Source: Clostridium sp. UBA6758 (GTDB taxonomy: Bacteria > Bacillota > Clostridia > Clostridiales > Clostridiaceae). From it: a stretch of DNA of 8,223 bases. The number at the start of each line of letters is the position of its first letter. Within the stretch, counting starts at the first letter, position 1. Position numbers and translations under genes: made by a program. The stretch spans positions 66,038 through 74,260 of the forward strand of contig DKGY01000038.1 of NCBI GenBank assembly GCA_002453475.1, read 5' to 3'. The notes under the pieces were generated by a model. It was not told where the DNA came from. It was given only the letters and a program-made list of their open reading frames with translations, and searched no databases. Shown here piece after piece: positions 6,878 through 8,223 of the stretch.

Positions 6878-7345
6878 GTGAACTTAAATATAGTATTATT
6901 TCAGCCAGAGATTCCTCAAAACACTGGGAATATAGGAAGAACTTGTGTACTTACCAACTGTAAGCTGCATTTAATAAAACCACTAGGATTTAGCTTGGAT
7001 GAAAAAGCAGTAAGAAGGGCTGGACTTGACTATTGGCCACAGTTAGAGTTAGAAATCCATGAAAGTTATGAGGCTTTAAGAGAAAAATATAAGGATGGAA
7101 CATTTTATTTTTGTACTACTAAAGGAACTAAATATTATAATGAGCCAAATTTCAAAGAAGGTGATTTTTTAGTATTTGGTAGAGAATCTAAGGGATTGCC
7201 TGATTATATAAGAGAAGAAAATAAAGAAAATCTTATAAAGGTGCCTATGGTAGATACTACAACTAGATCTCTTAACCTTTCTAACACAGTTGCTATAATT
7301 GCTTATGAGGGATTGAGACAAATAGGGTTTAAAAATATGAAGTAG
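6878..7345 (+). CDS. trmL: tRNA (cytidine(34)-2'-O)-methyltransferase TrmL (SPOUT family)
   Basis: Encodes 155 residues, full length for TrmL/YibK. The family methylates the 2'-oxygen of the wobble base C34 or modified U34 in leucine tRNAs using S-adenosylmethionine. It acts as a homodimer with a trefoil-knot active site, in the cytoplasm. All SPOUT motifs are present: motif 1 PEIPQNTGNIGRT (10-22, with N18 and R21), motif 2 FGRESKGLP (100-108) and motif 3 RSLNLSNTVAIIAYEGLRQ (130-148), which forms the knot and cofactor pocket. RRAGLDYW (46-53) is also characteristic. The start is GTG with a strong upstream AGGAGG and its own predicted promoter. The DegV-type gene follows after 14 bases, so the two are probably co-transcribed. 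Related SPOUT enzymes such as TrmH are longer and differ in motif 3, so the assignment is firm. Confidence 0.95.
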   Translation: MNLNIVLFQPEIPQNTGNIGRTCVLTNCKLHLIKPLGFSLDEKAVRRAGLDYWPQLELEIHESYEALREKYKDGTFYFCTTKGTKYYNEPNFKEGDFLVFGRESKGLPDYIREENKENLIKVPMVDTTTRSLNLSNTVAIIAYEGLRQIGFKNMK

Positions 7346-7359
7346 GGTGTGAAAAAGGT

Positions 7360-8211
7360 TTGAAAAAAGTAAAAATAATAACAGATAGTACATGTGATTT
7401 ACCACAGGATTTGGTTAAATCTCTTGGTGTACATGTAATACCTTTGCAAGTAACCATCAACAATAATACTTATTTAGATGGAGTAGATATGGATGTAGAA
7501 ACATTTTTTCAAGAGATGGAGAAGACGGAAGAACTTCCTAAAACAAGTCAAATACCTCCAGCTAAGTTTGAGAGTATATATAAGGAGTATATCCATGAGG
7601 AATATGAAATAATTTCTCTTCACCTATCCTCTAAGATGAGTGGTACGTATCAATCAGCTTTAATAGCAAAAGATATGGTAGGAAATGATAAGATACATGT
7701 AATAGATTCACAAAATGTTACCAGTGGTCTGGGAATACTAGTGCTTAAAGCATGTAAGCTTAGAGATGAAGGAAAAGGAGCTAAAGAAATAACTTCAATT
7801 ATCAACGATATTATTCCTAATATAAAGAGTACCTTAAATTTCCAATCACTAGATAACTTAGTTAAGGGTGGAAGGCTTAGTAAAGCTACAGCATTTGTAG
7901 GTGGACTTTTAGGAATAAAATTGAATTTAGCTGTTGAAAGTGGAGAAATGGTTGTAAGGGATAAGGTAAGGGGGAGTAAAAAGGCCCTTAAGTGTTTAAT
8001 AGATTATTTAGAGCAGTGTGGAATTTCACAAGATGTTACACCTATAGTTTTAAATGCTGCAGCTGATGAAGAAAACAGAAGTGTACTTAATGGAATTATA
8101 GATTATTTAAAAGAACATAACATTGAATTTATAGAATCAGAGGTTGGATGTGTAGTAGGAACACATTCGGGGAAAAATGCTTGCGGCATTTTCTTTATTG
8201 GAAAAAACTAA
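7360..8211 (+). CDS. DegV-family (FakB-like) fatty-acid-binding protein
   Basis: Encodes 283 residues, the usual DegV length. DegV/FakB proteins bind a fatty acid in a deep pocket and, in the known FakA/FakB system, present it to a kinase for phosphorylation to acyl-phosphate for lipid synthesis. The N-terminus IITDSTCDLP (6-15), KTSQ (61-64), HLSSKMSGTYQSA (88-100) and VKGGRLSK (168-175, R172) are classic. The C-terminal motif keeps GTHSG (267-271), with H269 at the expected carboxylate-binding position. It continues K-N-A-C-G where most members have P-G-x-x-G. The start is TTG at 7360, since the frame has no ATG upstream before the stop at 7330. The ribosome site is weak: GGGTG lies 10 bases away and AAAAAGG only 1 base away. 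The gene follows trmL by 14 bases and is probably in its operon. No kinase partner is in the window. Which lipid it binds, or whether FakA serves it, cannot be told. Confidence 0.92.
   Translation: MKKVKIITDSTCDLPQDLVKSLGVHVIPLQVTINNNTYLDGVDMDVETFFQEMEKTEELPKTSQIPPAKFESIYKEYIHEEYEIISLHLSSKMSGTYQSALIAKDMVGNDKIHVIDSQNVTSGLGILVLKACKLRDEGKGAKEITSIINDIIPNIKSTLNFQSLDNLVKGGRLSKATAFVGGLLGIKLNLAVESGEMVVRDKVRGSKKALKCLIDYLEQCGISQDVTPIVLNAAADEENRSVLNGIIDYLKEHNIEFIESEVGCVVGTHSGKNACGIFFIGKN
8174..8198 (+). terminator. Possible weak terminator within the end of the DegV gene
   Basis: AAAATGC (8174-8180) and GCATTTT (8186-8192) pair perfectly around a 5-base loop (TTGCG). The T-rich stretch TTTTCTTTATT covers the right arm and what follows, ending about 8 codons' length before the stop. 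The stem is only 7 bp and lies inside coding sequence, so termination here would remove the last codons. It may be coincidental, or a partial terminator. The 12 bases left after the stop show no other candidate. Confidence 0.25.
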
Positions 8212-8223
8212 TACTAATTTAAA

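Noticed and set aside
7169..7405. Minus-strand open frame across the trmL/degV junction
   Set aside because: It is antisense to conserved TrmL motifs and the DegV N-terminus, its composition is typical of a shadow frame, and it has no recognisable domain.
1..8223. Vancomycin-resistance cluster suggested by the VanW domain
   Set aside because: No VanH, ligase, VanX, VanY or VanR/S genes are present. VanW-domain proteins are common in Firmicutes without resistance.

Overview
The window is AT-rich (roughly 30% G+C by eye). It uses strong GGAGG-type ribosome binding sites, AT-rich codons and some GTG/TTG starts. Together with the protein families present, this points to a low-GC Firmicute, most likely a Clostridium-type anaerobe. 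The genus is an inference from composition and gene content, not a database match. All seven genes lie on the + strand and coding density is very high. No RNA gene, CRISPR array, insertion sequence, phage gene or attachment site was seen.

Region 1 (1-1341) is the end of a VanW-domain cell-envelope gene. Its N-terminus lies outside the window, and it is closed by a very long perfect hairpin with a T-run (1289-1342). Region 2 (about 1371-6772) is a compact four-gene operon. It holds a MoxR-family AAA+ ATPase, a membrane-anchored DUF58 protein, a large multi-membrane-span transglutaminase-like protein of the TgpA type, and a Cof-type HAD phosphatase. The genes are joined by overlaps of 14 and 1 bases and one gap of 4 bases. 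The first three are a widely conserved but functionally poorly understood trio. In it, the ATPase is thought to act as a chaperone or remodeller on the DUF58 adaptor and the membrane protein, whose cysteine-protease-like domain faces the outside. The HAD gene is stitched on by a TAATG stop/start overlap, so it is co-translated with the trio here.

Region 3 (6773-8223) starts with a good sigma-A-type promoter (TTTACA, 17-base spacer, TATTAT). It drives trmL (tRNA wobble 2'-O-methyltransferase, GTG start) and then a DegV/FakB-type fatty-acid-binding protein (TTG start). No strong terminator separates region 2 from region 3. A small terminator-like hairpin lies inside the last codons of the degV-type gene.

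Most of the window is ordinary chromosomal backbone. The points most worth checking are the MoxR-DUF58-TgpA-HAD unit beside a VanW gene, the unusual C-terminal ligand-site motif of the DegV protein with its overlapping hairpin, the non-canonical metal-site motif of the DUF58 protein, and a perfect 12-bp hairpin inside the HAD gene. I found no convincing evidence of a wholly undescribed system.
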